The notes below the pieces were generated by a model. It ran no database searches, had not been told where the DNA came from, and saw only the letters and a program-made list of their open reading frames with translations. Below are positions 38,012-47,549 of a stretch of 64,000 nucleotides of DNA, one piece after another; position 1 is the first letter of the stretch; the number at the start of each line of letters is the position of its first letter. Origin of the DNA: Sandaracinaceae bacterium. GTDB lineage: Bacteria > Myxococcota_A > Polyangia > Polyangiales > Houyiibacteriaceae. The stretch spans positions 3,552-67,551 of the forward strand of contig JADJJE010000030.1 in the NCBI GenBank assembly GCA_016706685.1. The letters run 5' to 3'. The translations under genes and the position numbers were made by a program.

Positions 38012-39379
38012 TCAGCGCGGGACCAACCGCACCGGCAGCCCGTCGGTGGGCTTCGCGAACGGCAGGTTCTGCACCTTGGTGGGGAAGTAGCCCGGCTTCT
38101 GGAACTCGATGCGGTACTGGCTGAGCAGCTCGGCGTACAGGCTGGTGAACAGCAAGCGCGCGAAGTGCAGCCCGATGCACTTGTGCGCACCGCCGCCGAA
38201 GGGCAGCCACATGAAGGGGTGACCCTTGTGCTCGTTGCGGTCCTCGTCGAAGCGGTGCGGGTCGAAGGCGTTCGGGTTGGTCCAGAACTCGGGGTGGCGC
38301 TGCAGGAAGGCGACGGGCACGCACACCATGGTGTCCGCGGGGATGGCCACGCCGTCGATCTCGCAGGCCTTCACCGTGCGGCGCAGCAGCATGGCCACGG
38401 GCGGGTGCATGCGGATGGTCTCGTGGAAGACGCCGGCCATGAGCGGGAGCGTGCGGAACATGGTGTCGTAGCCAATGGGGCGCGGCGTGGCCAAGACCGC
38501 AGCCGCGAGCTCGTCCTGGATGTCTTGGTTGTTGGCCAGGTGGTAGGCCGCCATGGTGGCCGCGCTGGCGGTGGTGTCGTGCGCCGCCAGCATCAGGAAG
38601 ATCATGTGGTTGGCGATGTCTTCGTCGGAGTAGGGCTGCCCGTTCTCCATGGTGGCGCGGCAGAACGCGGCGAAGGAGTCACGGTCGTTGGACGCGCGCT
38701 TGCGGTCGATGCGCTCGAGGAAGAAGCGCTTCAGGTAGCGGCGCCCCTCGAGGCCGCGGTGGTAGTCCGTCCCGGGCCAGTCCACGCGCACCATGCCGAC
38801 CGAGCCCTCCATCATGTCCGTGAAGGCGCGGTTGATCTGCGGCAGCTCCGCCTTGTCGCGCTCGTCCAGCCAGCAGAAGACGCCGAACGCGATGTCGAGC
38901 AGCAGTCGCTTGATGCCGTCGTACATGAGCATCTCGCGGGACTCGCCCCAGCGCTTGACGGTGGCCTCCGTCACGCTCTGCACCTGCGTGGCGTACTCGA
39001 TCATGGTCTCGCGCTTGAACGACTCGGTGGCGATGCGGCGATGGTTCCGGTGCTCGCCGAAGTCGCGCATGACCAAGCCGCCGTCGAAGAACTCCCCCAT
39101 GTGGCCCTTCCAGCCCATCTTGCACGAGAAGTTCTTGTCGCGGTCGAGCAGCACCACGTCCGCGTAGTCCGGGTGGTTGAGCACCACGGTCTTGAAGCCC
39201 GTGATGGACGTGCGGCTGATGCGCCCGAAGCGCTGATACTGGTCCGCGAACAGCGCGTTCGGGTCCTTCACCATCTCGATGGTCCGTCCCAAGAACGGAT
39301 ACCCGTAGTCGCCTTGGATGTGGCCGAGGTGCTTGTTCGGGGGACGCTGGTCGTAGGGCAGGGTGGCGGTGGCGGTCAC
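38012..39379 (-). CDS. cytochrome P450
   Basis: A 455-aa heme monooxygenase. The I-helix oxygen-activation motif is AAHDTTASA, the K-helix ExxR is ETIR, and the heme-binding loop FGGGAHKCIG has Cys401. There is no membrane anchor, so it is soluble and needs separate redox partners, none of which is adjacent. GTG 39379 is the best start, with AGGA upstream, immediately before TATATLPYDQRPPNKHLGHI. A TetR gene is divergent, so a substrate- or lipid-responsive repressor probably controls it. Confidence 0.9.
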   Translation of the reverse strand: MTATATLPYDQRPPNKHLGHIQGDYGYPFLGRTIEMVKDPNALFADQYQRFGRISRTSITGFKTVVLNHPDYADVVLLDRDKNFSCKMGWKGHMGEFFDGGLVMRDFGEHRNHRRIATESFKRETMIEYATQVQSVTEATVKRWGESREMLMYDGIKRLLLDIAFGVFCWLDERDKAELPQINRAFTDMMEGSVGMVRVDWPGTDYHRGLEGRRYLKRFFLERIDRKRASNDRDSFAAFCRATMENGQPYSDEDIANHMIFLMLAAHDTTASAATMAAYHLANNQDIQDELAAAVLATPRPIGYDTMFRTLPLMAGVFHETIRMHPPVAMLLRRTVKACEIDGVAIPADTMVCVPVAFLQRHPEFWTNPNAFDPHRFDEDRNEHKGHPFMWLPFGGGAHKCIGLHFARLLFTSLYAELLSQYRIEFQKPGYFPTKVQNLPFAKPTDGLPVRLVPR

Positions 39380-39403
39380 GGGCAGAGTCCTGAGCAGGGG
39401 GAT

Positions 39404-39513
39404 GGCAGAGCATAACGGCCGTTTTGTCCCGTGAACAAGACGTTTTTGATTTTTGTCCACTCCGCGAGACGAACCTCTGGAAATGTCCTGTGATTTTTGA
39501 GGTATGCTCTGCC
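39404..39513. promoter_or_regulatory. divergent promoter/operator region of the P450-TetR pair
   Basis: An 11-bp element, TATGCTCTGCC, is present at 39503-39513 on the plus strand and, perfectly inverted, at 39414-39404 facing the P450 gene. TATGCT would be the -10 of each gene. Between them lie the palindrome AACGGCCGTT (39414-39423) and the near-palindrome TTGTCCCGTGAACAA. The AT-rich stretch is unusual for this genome. Confidence 0.5.
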
Positions 39514-39514
39514 C

Positions 39515-40144
39515 GTGCCCGTGAGCGACGCAGCGCCCGACTGGAAGGCCAAGAACCAACTCCCCCTGTACGACCGCATCCTGCAGGCGGCCGGCACGGC
39601 CATGGAGCAGGAGGGCATCGACGCGCTGCGCCTCGACCGCGTGGCGCGCGCCGTGGGCTGCTCGCGCTCGTCGCTCTACCGCTACTTCGACGCCAAGGAG
39701 GCGCTCATCCTGGCGGTGCTCGAGAAGCGCGTCATCGCCATGGCGCAGCGCATCGAGATCGAGCTCGAGCCGGTGGAGGACCCGGCCGACCGGCTCATCA
39801 CGGGCATCGTGCGCGCCGTGGAGCTGGCCCACTCCGACCCGCAGTTCGTGGCGCTCTTCAGCGAGCCCAACAGCCCCACGGTGGTGCGCATCGCGGGCAC
39901 CGCGCTCCCGCAGCTGCTCGAGCCGGTCATCGGTGCACTGCTGCCGCTCGCCGCGGACGGCGGCCTGCTGCCGGAAGACGTGCCCACCGAGGAGGCCGCG
40001 CGCTGGGTGGTCATGATCGTGGTGGGGCTGCTGACGTTCGACTCGAGCCGGGCCGCCGACCGTGACGCGCTGGTGCAGTACCTCGAGCGCTTCTTGATCC
40101 CGTCGCTCACGGGCGCGGGGACGTGGCGGCGCCAGCCGAGCTGA
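39515..40144 (+). CDS. TetR family regulator
   Basis: A 209-aa repressor. The N-terminal HTH reads YDRILQAAGTAMEQEGIDAL then RVARAVGCSRSSLYRYFDAK, the canonical TetR pattern. A helical ligand-binding domain follows. The GTG at 39515 lies 6 nt after TATGCT, so the message may be leaderless. A second GTG two codons later is equally possible. It is divergent from the P450 gene and is its likely regulator. It converges with the SDR gene, 11 bp away. Confidence 0.87.
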   Translation: MPVSDAAPDWKAKNQLPLYDRILQAAGTAMEQEGIDALRLDRVARAVGCSRSSLYRYFDAKEALILAVLEKRVIAMAQRIEIELEPVEDPADRLITGIVRAVELAHSDPQFVALFSEPNSPTVVRIAGTALPQLLEPVIGALLPLAADGGLLPEDVPTEEAARWVVMIVVGLLTFDSSRAADRDALVQYLERFLIPSLTGAGTWRRQPS

Positions 40145-40155
40145 CGCCGTTCACC

Positions 40156-40935
40156 TCACTTGGGCGGCATGCGGATGCCGCCGTCCACGCGAATGACCTC
40201 GCCGTTCATGTACGGGTTGGTCAGGCACTCCATGACCATGAACGCCAGCTCTTCGGCGCTGCCCAGGCGCTTGGGGAAGAGCACGGACTCACCCAGCTTG
40301 GCCTTGAACGCGTCGGCGTCCGGGCCCGAGCCGTAGATGGGCGTGTCGATGAGACCCGGCGCGATGGTGTTCACGCGGATGCCCAGCGCCGCGAGGTCGC
40401 GCGCGATGGGCAGCGTCATGCCCACGATGCCGCCCTTGGACGCCGAGTACGCGGCCTGCCCGATCTGACCATCGAACGCGGCGACGGACGCCATGTTCAC
40501 GATGGCCCCCTTTGCGCCGTCGGCGTCCATGGGCGCTTGCGTGGCCATCGCGGCGGCGGCCTGGCTGAGCATGTTGAACGAGCCCAGCAGGTTGACCTTG
40601 ATGATGAACGAGAACTTCTCGAGCGGCAGCGGCGTGCCATCGCGCCCCACGGTGCGGGCGGGGCCACCGAGCCCGGCGGAGTTCACCAGCGCACGCAGCG
40701 GCGCGAGCTTCAGCGCAGCCGCCACGGATGCCTGCGCGTCCTCCACGCTCGAGACGTCGCACTTCACGAACACGCCACCCAGCTCCTTGGCGATGGCCTC
40801 GCCGCGCTCGGCGTTGAGGTCGGCGATGACCACCTTCGAGCCCGCCGCGGCGAGCTGGCGCGCGGAGCCCTCTCCGATGCCCGAGGCACCACCCGTGACG
40901 ATTGAGGAGCTTCCTTCGAGATTCATGCGCGGCAT
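40156..40935 (-). CDS. SDR oxidoreductase, 3-hydroxyacyl-CoA dehydrogenase (HSD10-like)
   Basis: A 259-aa short-chain dehydrogenase. The cofactor motif is TGGASGIG with the NAD-preferring acidic residue in VVIADLNAERG. The catalytic Ser and the YSASK Tyr-Lys pair are present, and the C-terminal NPYMNGEVIRVDGG is typical. The sequence is closest in style to type II 3-hydroxyacyl-CoA dehydrogenases (VNSAGLGGPARTVGRDGTPL). The start at 40935 has AAGGAAG upstream. Its position beside P450 and TetR genes fits lipid metabolism. Confidence 0.85.
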   Translation of the reverse strand: MPRMNLEGSSSIVTGGASGIGEGSARQLAAAGSKVVIADLNAERGEAIAKELGGVFVKCDVSSVEDAQASVAAALKLAPLRALVNSAGLGGPARTVGRDGTPLPLEKFSFIIKVNLLGSFNMLSQAAAAMATQAPMDADGAKGAIVNMASVAAFDGQIGQAAYSASKGGIVGMTLPIARDLAALGIRVNTIAPGLIDTPIYGSGPDADAFKAKLGESVLFPKRLGSAEELAFMVMECLTNPYMNGEVIRVDGGIRMPPK

Positions 40936-41125
40936 CGGATCTTCCTTTCGAGACGTGATCTCACCCGCTGGCGAATAAGCACGCCGAGCTCGCGGCGTCA
41001 ACGCGGAGGCAGCGGGCGCAACGCACGCGGCGCAACGAGCATCGCGGCGTGCGGTGAGGTCGCACGCTCGCGGCCCCTCTGTATGACCATCGACGATGGA
41101 TGGGCGGACCACTCAGAGTCCACGC

Positions 41126-42829
41126 ATGAAGAACTTAACCTCCTCGGTCTCGGTGTTCGCGCTCTCCCTACCACTACTCGCAGGCTGTGGTGGTGGCGAC
41201 TCCTCCTCGCTCGTGACGGGCATGCCCACGGGACACACGCCCACGCCCCTTGCGGCAGAGATCGTGGGCACGTCCGCGCCGGGAGACGTCTGGTCTCTCT
41301 CGATCACCAACGGTCAGTTCACGCTCACGGGCGACAACGGCACCCCCGCCAACACGGCAGACGACTACACGGCCTCCGGAACGGCAGCGCGGTCCGGGGC
41401 AAGCGTGCTGCTGACCCCGGTGGGGTCCGACGACCCGCTCTTCCAGGACCCGTTCTACGCGCTGAGCTTGCCGGGCTTCGGGTACGTGCTGCCCCTCGCG
41501 GGCCGCGCGATCGCCGCCATCGATAGGGGACCGTGCAACGTGGCCACCGACGGCGACTACCACTACTTCCCGCTGGCGCAGAACACACGCCCGGATGGCC
41601 AGCAGTGGGGCTTCGACATGCAGATTCGCGGCGGCGTCGATGGGCGCGAGATCGTGCTCCAGGAGGCCTATCGCGACGGGGGGAACACGGGGGGGTGGGA
41701 GTGGACGCTCTCCAACGTGACCTGCGCGTCCGACGTGTTCACGGTGGGGGACATCTCGACGCCGTTCTCGCGCGACCCGGGCGTGGAGATGTACGAGGCG
41801 CCGGCCATCCAAAACGTGTATGGCGCGTTCTCGTCGAACGGCACGGCGTTGCTCGACTTCGGTCGCGGGTTCGGCGGCGTGGTGGCGGTGGCGAGTTCCG
41901 GTGTGCCTTCCACGGAGGCCGATACGCTGGCGGCGTACGCGCGCGTTCGCAACCGCATCCTGGTGGGCTACGCGGTGGCCACGCACGCCACGCAAGCCAC
42001 CGGGGAGGACTGGTACGCGGTGGACGTCCAACGGGGCACCCGCGAGAAAGCGCTGCGCGTGGAGATCACCATGGGTGACGGCTTCATCGGCTCCATGAGG
42101 ATGTTCGACCTGGACGGCACCATGGTGGCCGAGGGCTTGGACATCGATCTGGCGTTCTCGGACGGGCAAGCCTCGGTGAGAGTGGACTTCTCGAACGCGA
42201 GCGGGTCCTCGGCGGACCTCAATGGGGCGCTGATCACGAGCGGTGAGGACCTGTCCATCGTGGCGGCCGGTCTCGAGGGCAGCGGGGTGAGCACCACGTT
42301 CAACGACGCGCTCGCCGTCACGCTGGGAGCGGGCGAAGAGATTTGGCGCACGCAGTACGCCATGTACTTGCGCTTCCTGCCCCCGCGCGACTGCTTCGAG
42401 CCGGGCACGTCGCTACCCGACGTGTATGCGTCGTCGCTCGGCCGGACCGTCCCGTCGATGTTGGGGCGCACCTACGAGCGCATCGAGATCGAGCCCGTGC
42501 TCGACACCGACGGGGAGCTCGTGGGAACGCGGCGCATCGTCCACCACGCGGACAACACCATCGAGGACTACACCAACATGCCGGCGTTCCTGCTCGTGGA
42601 CCGTGGGGCCGTGGTGCAGGGCGCGAGCACGGACGACTACCCCTTCCGCGTGTTTTGCGGCCCCAGCTACCCGTGGAACCCGGGGCAAGACGCTCTCGCG
42701 GCGACGACCGGATTCGCCACGAGCGCCACGAGCGGCTTCACGGTGCCAGGCACGTACATCATCGAGGTCGGACCCGCGAGCGGAAGCGGCGGCGGCTCGT
42801 CGCAGTATGTGGTTCTCGAAGTGCGCTGA
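41126..42829 (+). CDS. large lipoprotein, function unknown
   Basis: A 567-aa lipoprotein with signal MKNLTSSVSVFALSLPLLAGC. The mature part is beta-rich, with several W/Y/G-containing strands and six or so cysteines. No domain is recognised. A start at 41096 is also possible: TATGAC lies 8 nt before that ATG, which fits the leaderless pattern, but it would put ten extra residues ahead of a normal signal peptide. Confidence 0.6.
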   Translation: MKNLTSSVSVFALSLPLLAGCGGGDSSSLVTGMPTGHTPTPLAAEIVGTSAPGDVWSLSITNGQFTLTGDNGTPANTADDYTASGTAARSGASVLLTPVGSDDPLFQDPFYALSLPGFGYVLPLAGRAIAAIDRGPCNVATDGDYHYFPLAQNTRPDGQQWGFDMQIRGGVDGREIVLQEAYRDGGNTGGWEWTLSNVTCASDVFTVGDISTPFSRDPGVEMYEAPAIQNVYGAFSSNGTALLDFGRGFGGVVAVASSGVPSTEADTLAAYARVRNRILVGYAVATHATQATGEDWYAVDVQRGTREKALRVEITMGDGFIGSMRMFDLDGTMVAEGLDIDLAFSDGQASVRVDFSNASGSSADLNGALITSGEDLSIVAAGLEGSGVSTTFNDALAVTLGAGEEIWRTQYAMYLRFLPPRDCFEPGTSLPDVYASSLGRTVPSMLGRTYERIEIEPVLDTDGELVGTRRIVHHADNTIEDYTNMPAFLLVDRGAVVQGASTDDYPFRVFCGPSYPWNPGQDALAATTGFATSATSGFTVPGTYIIEVGPASGSGGGSSQYVVLEVR

Positions 42830-42917
42830 GCTTGCAGAAAAACAGGGGAGGGCGAACACACCGTGACCCCTCCAAATGCTCATCCCAATCTATGCGCGCG
42901 GTGGCAGCGTTCTGCCG

Positions 42918-44186
42918 ATGTCGCGTCGCAGTCAACGGTTCGATCCGCTGTCAGTCGTCGAGCGGGGCTACGACCTCGACTGCGCCCTCACTGACTGGTT
43001 GGATGGCGTGGTGTCGGCGGTTCGCAGGGGCTTCCCGGAGGGCAGCTTCGTGGGCGCCTCCACCGTGCTCTACCACGAACTCGGGGAGCGCCGAATCGAG
43101 CTGTCCGTGCGTGATCCACGCGAGCCCGCTGCGTACGAGTCGTGGGTGCGCGAGGTGGTCCGCGAGATGCCGGAGAGCGTGATGTCCACCGTCTTCGGCC
43201 CCGCCCCCTTCATCGGCGAAGCCCGCAGCGAGCGAGCCTTCGAAGACCTGGTGGAGCCGCTGCACGCGGGGGTGGACTCCATCGGCTTCTCCGTGAGCGA
43301 TGGCGCCGGCCGCGGCCTGCTGGTGGGCAGCCTGGTGCCGGCGGGCGTGCGGATGACCCAGCTCGAGCGACGTCGCTGGTTCCGGGTGGTCGCGCACCTG
43401 GGGGCCGCCATGCGGCTGCGGCACCGCTTTGCCACGCACGCCCCCACACCCGACGCCGTGTTTCGCCCCGACGGAAAGCTGCTGCATGCGTCGCCCGAGG
43501 TGGCGTCCGGTGGGCTGCGCGCCATGCTCACCGACGCGGTGGACAGGCTCGCGCGCGCCAAGCAGCTGCGAAGCACGTCACCCGAGGAAGCGCTCGCGTT
43601 GTTCCGCGCGCTCGCCGACGGTCAGTACAGCGTGGTCGACTGGGTGGACAGCGACGGCAAGCGCTTCGTGGTGGTGCACGAGAACGACATGCCAGCGGGG
43701 AGCTTGCGCGCGCTCTCGCGGCGCGAGGCCCAGGTGGGTGAGCGCATGCTCGAGGGCCGCAGCAACGCGGAGATCGGATACTTGCTCGGGCTCTCACCGG
43801 GGACCGTCAACCGCATCGCGCGGGACGTGCTCGCCAAGCTGGGCGGGGCCAAGCGCGCGGATCTGCCGCGGCTCTTCGAACACGGCCTCAGCGTGGGCGA
43901 GATCGGTGATGGAGGGCTGCGGACGCTGGCGCTCGGGCCGCGCTCGGGAAGCTCCGCGCACTGGGAGAAGCTCTCTCGCGCAGAGCGCGAGGTGGTGCGC
44001 CTGGCCCTCGCAGGCAACAGCAACGGAAGCATCGCCGAGACGCGTCGCGTATCCGTCCGCACCGTGGCCAATCAGCTCGGGCTCGTCTACGCGCGCTACG
44101 GGGTTCGCGGACGGGTGGAGCTGGGGGGGCTGCTGGGCGTCGAGCCCCCATGCAGGGACGGGGAGGGGGAGCGGGCCGAGGCATAG
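42918..44186 (+). CDS. LuxR-type regulator with two C-terminal HTH domains
   Basis: A 422-aa cytoplasmic protein. The N-terminal 190 residues (VVERGYDLDCALTDWLDGVV onward) have no receiver or known sensor domain. A small YSVVDWVDSDGKRFVVVHEN module follows, then two LuxR-type helix-turn-helix domains: LSRREAQVGERMLEGRSNAE and, about 86 residues later, LSRAEREVVRLALAGNSNGS. The protein at 53818 shares the overall layout with one HTH. An upstream ATG at 42876 would add 14 residues. The start was chosen by comparison with that relative. Ligand and targets are unknown. Confidence 0.72.
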   Translation: MSRRSQRFDPLSVVERGYDLDCALTDWLDGVVSAVRRGFPEGSFVGASTVLYHELGERRIELSVRDPREPAAYESWVREVVREMPESVMSTVFGPAPFIGEARSERAFEDLVEPLHAGVDSIGFSVSDGAGRGLLVGSLVPAGVRMTQLERRRWFRVVAHLGAAMRLRHRFATHAPTPDAVFRPDGKLLHASPEVASGGLRAMLTDAVDRLARAKQLRSTSPEEALALFRALADGQYSVVDWVDSDGKRFVVVHENDMPAGSLRALSRREAQVGERMLEGRSNAEIGYLLGLSPGTVNRIARDVLAKLGGAKRADLPRLFEHGLSVGEIGDGGLRTLALGPRSGSSAHWEKLSRAEREVVRLALAGNSNGSIAETRRVSVRTVANQLGLVYARYGVRGRVELGGLLGVEPPCRDGEGERAEA

Positions 44187-44255
44187 AGGTTCGCGGTCTG
44201 CGGCCGCTGAGATAATTCTTGCGTCCTTCTAGGGCTATCCTCGTCTCCAGAGATC

Positions 44256-45062
44256 ATGGAAGCCCACCCCAGTCACCAGACCGCCCTGCTCTGGAACCAG
44301 TTCGTGTCCCCCCTGCGCTCGTTCGTGGGCAAGCGGGCGCCGCGGGAGGTGGACCCCGAGGACGTGCTGCAAGACGTGTTCGTGCGCATCCAGGGGCAGC
44401 TGCCGAGCCTGCGCGAGGCGGACCGCATCGACGCGTGGATCTTCCAGATTGCGCGCAACGTCATCGCCGACGCGTACCGACAGCGGGCGCGGCGTGAGGC
44501 GCTCGACCAGCGCGTGGCCGCCGAGGGTCTGTTGTACGTGTCGGACGATGACGAGCGCGCGGCGGCGGTGTCTCTCGCTGGCTGTCTGGCGTCGATGATC
44601 GAGCAGCTGCCGGAGCCCTACCGGCAGGCCATCGAGCTGTCCGAGATCCGCGGCATGACCCAGGCCGAGGCGGCGGCGCTCGTGGGCATTTCGCTCTCGG
44701 GGATGAAGTCCCGCGTGCAGCGTGGGCGCGAGCACCTGAAGGGCATCATCCACGAGTTCTGCCGCGTTTCGACCGACGTGCGCGGTGGCGTGGTGGAGTG
44801 CGTGGCGCTGCGCGGCGATTGTGGCGTGAGCGCGCGTCTTTCCGTGGGGCCGAGCGACTCCATGGACATGAACAACACAACCACTCGCGAGGCCACGAAC
44901 ACCAACCCCAACCAAGAGGAGACCAAGGGCTGCTGCGGCGGCCCTGCCCCCGGAGACGCGAGCGCGTGCTGCGCGCTGGACGCTGAGAAGAAGGCGGCGG
45001 GCGAGGCCGGCTGCGGCTGCAGCACGAAGGCGGCCTCCGCGCCCAAGAAGGGGTGCTGCTGA
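44256..45062 (+). CDS. SigZ-like ECF sigma factor with cysteine-rich C-terminal tail
   Basis: A 268-aa sigma factor. Region 2 is at about residues 12-80 (RSFVGKRAPREVDPEDVLQD then VFVRIQ) and region 4 at about 110-165 (LPEPYRQAIELSEIRGMTQA). After a SigZ-type segment, STDVRGGVVECVALRGDCG, an unusual 65-residue tail carries eight cysteines in CC and CGC clusters: GCCGGP, ACCALD, GCGCST and KKGCC. The tail could bind As(III) or another soft metal. An in-frame ATG at about 44862 could also make the tail as a separate peptide. It is coupled by TGATG to the flavoprotein. Confidence 0.75.
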   Translation: MEAHPSHQTALLWNQFVSPLRSFVGKRAPREVDPEDVLQDVFVRIQGQLPSLREADRIDAWIFQIARNVIADAYRQRARREALDQRVAAEGLLYVSDDDERAAAVSLAGCLASMIEQLPEPYRQAIELSEIRGMTQAEAAALVGISLSGMKSRVQRGREHLKGIIHEFCRVSTDVRGGVVECVALRGDCGVSARLSVGPSDSMDMNNTTTREATNTNPNQEETKGCCGGPAPGDASACCALDAEKKAAGEAGCGCSTKAASAPKKGCC

Positions 45063-46366
45063 TGCGTGCCCTAGAGTTGCCCGTCGTCGTCATCGGCGCC
45101 GGGCCGGTGGGGCTGTCCGCTGCGGTGCAGCTCCTGGACCGCGGCCTCGACGTGCTGGTCCTCGAGGCCGCCGATGAAGTGGGCGCGAGCCAGCGCGACT
45201 GGGGGCACGTGCGCCTCTTCTCGCCGTGGCGTTACAACGTGGACAAGGCCGCCGCGCGGCACCTCGAGGCGTCGGGCTGGGTGCCTCCGCCGCCCGACGA
45301 CATGCCCACCGGGCTCGAGCTGCAGCAGCGCTACCTGCTGCCGCTGGCCAACCTGCCGCTGCTGAGCGGGCGCATCCGTCGCAACCGCCGGGTGACCGCC
45401 ATCACTCGGGTGGGCGTGGACAAGACGCGCAGCGCGGGCCGCGGCGACGTGCCGTTCCTGGTGCGCACCCACGAGGAGGACATCCTCGCGCGGGCGGTCA
45501 TCGATGCGTCGGGCACCTGGTGGACCCCCAACCCGCTGGGGGCTGCCGGCATCTCCGCGCGGGGAGAGGCGGCGCTCGCGCATCGCATCCACTACGGCAT
45601 CCCGGACGTGCTCGGCGCCCACCGCGAGCGCTACGCCGGGAAGACCACGCTGGTGGTGGGGGCCGGGCACTCGGCGGCCAACAGCTTGTTGCCGCTGGTG
45701 GAGCTAGCCAGCGCGACCCCCGGGACCAAGGTGGTGTGGGCCACGCGCAGCGCGGATCTGACGCGCGTCTTCGGCGGTGGGGAAGCCGACGGACTGCCGG
45801 CCCGCGGGCGGCTGGGCAGCGCGCTGCGCGAGCTGGTGGACAGCGGTGCCCTGCAGCTGGTCCAGCACTTCCGCATCGACTCCCTGCGCGAAGTGGCTGG
45901 CAAGCTGGAGGTGGCCGGCCTGCGCGACGGAGCGCCACACGTGGTGCGCGGCGTGGACGCCATCATCGCGGCCACGGGGCAGCGACCGGACCTGGGCATG
46001 GACCGTGAGCTGCGCTTGGGCGTAGACCCTGCGCTCGAGAGCGTGCTGGCGCTGGCCCCGCTGATCGACCCCAACGTGCACAGCTGCGGCTCGGTGCGCC
46101 CGCACGGCGCCGTGGAGCTGGCCCACCCCGAGCCGGACTTCTACATCATCGGCAGCAAGAGCTACGGGCGCGCGCCCACGTTCCTGCTGGCCACGGGCTA
46201 CGAGCAGGCGCGGTCGGTGGCCGCCATGATCGCCGGTGACCGCGAGGCGGCGCTGCGCGTGGAGCTCGACCTGCCGGAGACGGGTGTGTGCTCGAGCACG
46301 CGAAGCGCCCCCGCGCAGGACGCGGGCGGTGGCTGCTGCGCGCCCGCCAAGAGCGCCTGTTGCTGA
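45062..46366 (+). CDS. FAD-dependent oxidoreductase (flavoprotein monooxygenase-like) with CC tail
   Basis: A 434-aa flavoprotein. The N-terminal Rossmann motif VVVIGAGPVGLSAAVQLLDR binds FAD, and a second, VVGAGHSAANSLLPL, binds NAD(P)H. FYIIGSKSYGRAPTFLLATG is the conserved C-terminal FAD contact. It ends in GGGCCAPAKSACC, echoing the tail of the sigma factor encoded just upstream. Similar flavoproteins occur in arsenic resistance clusters, to my recollection, so oxidation or detoxification of arsenicals is a reasonable hypothesis. The ATG overlaps the previous stop (TGATG). Confidence 0.75.
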   Translation: MRALELPVVVIGAGPVGLSAAVQLLDRGLDVLVLEAADEVGASQRDWGHVRLFSPWRYNVDKAAARHLEASGWVPPPPDDMPTGLELQQRYLLPLANLPLLSGRIRRNRRVTAITRVGVDKTRSAGRGDVPFLVRTHEEDILARAVIDASGTWWTPNPLGAAGISARGEAALAHRIHYGIPDVLGAHRERYAGKTTLVVGAGHSAANSLLPLVELASATPGTKVVWATRSADLTRVFGGGEADGLPARGRLGSALRELVDSGALQLVQHFRIDSLREVAGKLEVAGLRDGAPHVVRGVDAIIAATGQRPDLGMDRELRLGVDPALESVLALAPLIDPNVHSCGSVRPHGAVELAHPEPDFYIIGSKSYGRAPTFLLATGYEQARSVAAMIAGDREAALRVELDLPETGVCSSTRSAPAQDAGGGCCAPAKSACC

Positions 46367-47549
46367 GCGGGCGGCGCTTGTGGGCGGCGGTCGCAGGGCT
46401 GTCGCTCGACCAGCTCGTGGCCTGGGGGGTGCTGTACTACGCGTACACGGTCCTCTCGGTGCCCATCGCGGCGGACCTCGAGTCTCGCGCCTGCACGTGG
46501 CGGCGGCGTTCTCCGTGTGCCTGCTGGTGGCCGGCTGGATGGGCCGCCACGTGGGCGCCGTGTTGGATGCGCGCGGCACCCGCGGCTCGCTGCGGTTGGG
46601 GGCGCTGCTGGCGCCGCTGGTGTTCGCCGCGCTGGCGCTGGTCGGCGACATGGTCTCGCTGGTGGCGGCCTTCGCGCTGCTGGGCGTGGTGCAAGCGCTG
46701 GCGCTCTACGAGCCGGCGTTCCGCACGATCGTGGACTGGTGCCCCGAGGAGCGAGCGCGCTCTCGCGCGATGCTGGGCCTCACCATCGTGGGCGGCTTCG
46801 CCAGCACGGTGTTCTTGCCGCTCACGGGCTGGCTGTTGGCCCGATACGACTGGCGCGACACCGTGCTCGTGCTCGCCGTCGGGCTCGCGGTGGTGCTGGT
46901 GCCCACGCGTTTCTCGCTGCCGCTCTCGAGCCGGGGCGGACCGCGCGCGGCGGTGGCACGCCTGCATGCGCCACCGTCCGCGAGACGACTGGCGGCGGGG
47001 CTGGCGCTGCACTCGCTCGCGTCCACCGGCGTGTTCGTCTACCTCATGTGGCACCTGGTGGAGCAAGGCGCCTCGCTCGGTGCGGCGGCAGGCCTCGCGG
47101 GCCTGGCCGGCGGTGCACAGGGGCTGGGCCGGCTGGTCTCTGGGCCGCTGCGGCGGGTCGCCGGGGGAACGAGCTTCTTGCCCCTGCTGCTCGGGGCCCA
47201 AGCGGTTGCCTTGCTGGGCGTGGTGGCCCTCGACGGCGGGGCGATGACGGCCTGCGTGCTGCTGTTCGGGGCCGCCAGCGGCGTCATGACGCTCGAGCGG
47301 GCCACGGTGCTCATCGAGTGGTACGGCCGCGCCACGTTCGGGGCGCACCAGGGCCGCCTGGCGGCAGCCACGAGCACGGCACGTGCGGTATCGCCCTTCT
47401 TGGTGGAGGGCGGTCATCTCTTCGCGAGCTACGCGGTGGTGTTCGGCGTGCTCGCTGCCGCGCTCTTGCTGAGCGCCTGGGTGTGTCGGTCGGCGGCCCG
47501 CCTGCACCACCACGAGCCGCTGCCCGGGGAGTGGGTGTTTTCGGGCTAG
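46360..47549 (+). CDS. MFS transporter, one-base frameshift
   Basis: The N-terminal frame (LWAAVAGLSLDQLVAWGVLYYAYTVL) is lost at about 46478-46484 after PIAADLE. The other frame continues as VSRLHVAAAFSVCLLVAGWM and gives about ten more helices, ending at 47549. One added base yields 396 aa, a normal 12-helix MFS protein. GRHVGAVLDARGTRG resembles MFS motif A. The start is probably the TTG at 46360, overlapping the flavoprotein stop, or the TTG at 46378. Position suggests export of a product or substrate of the flavoprotein. Confidence 0.65.
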
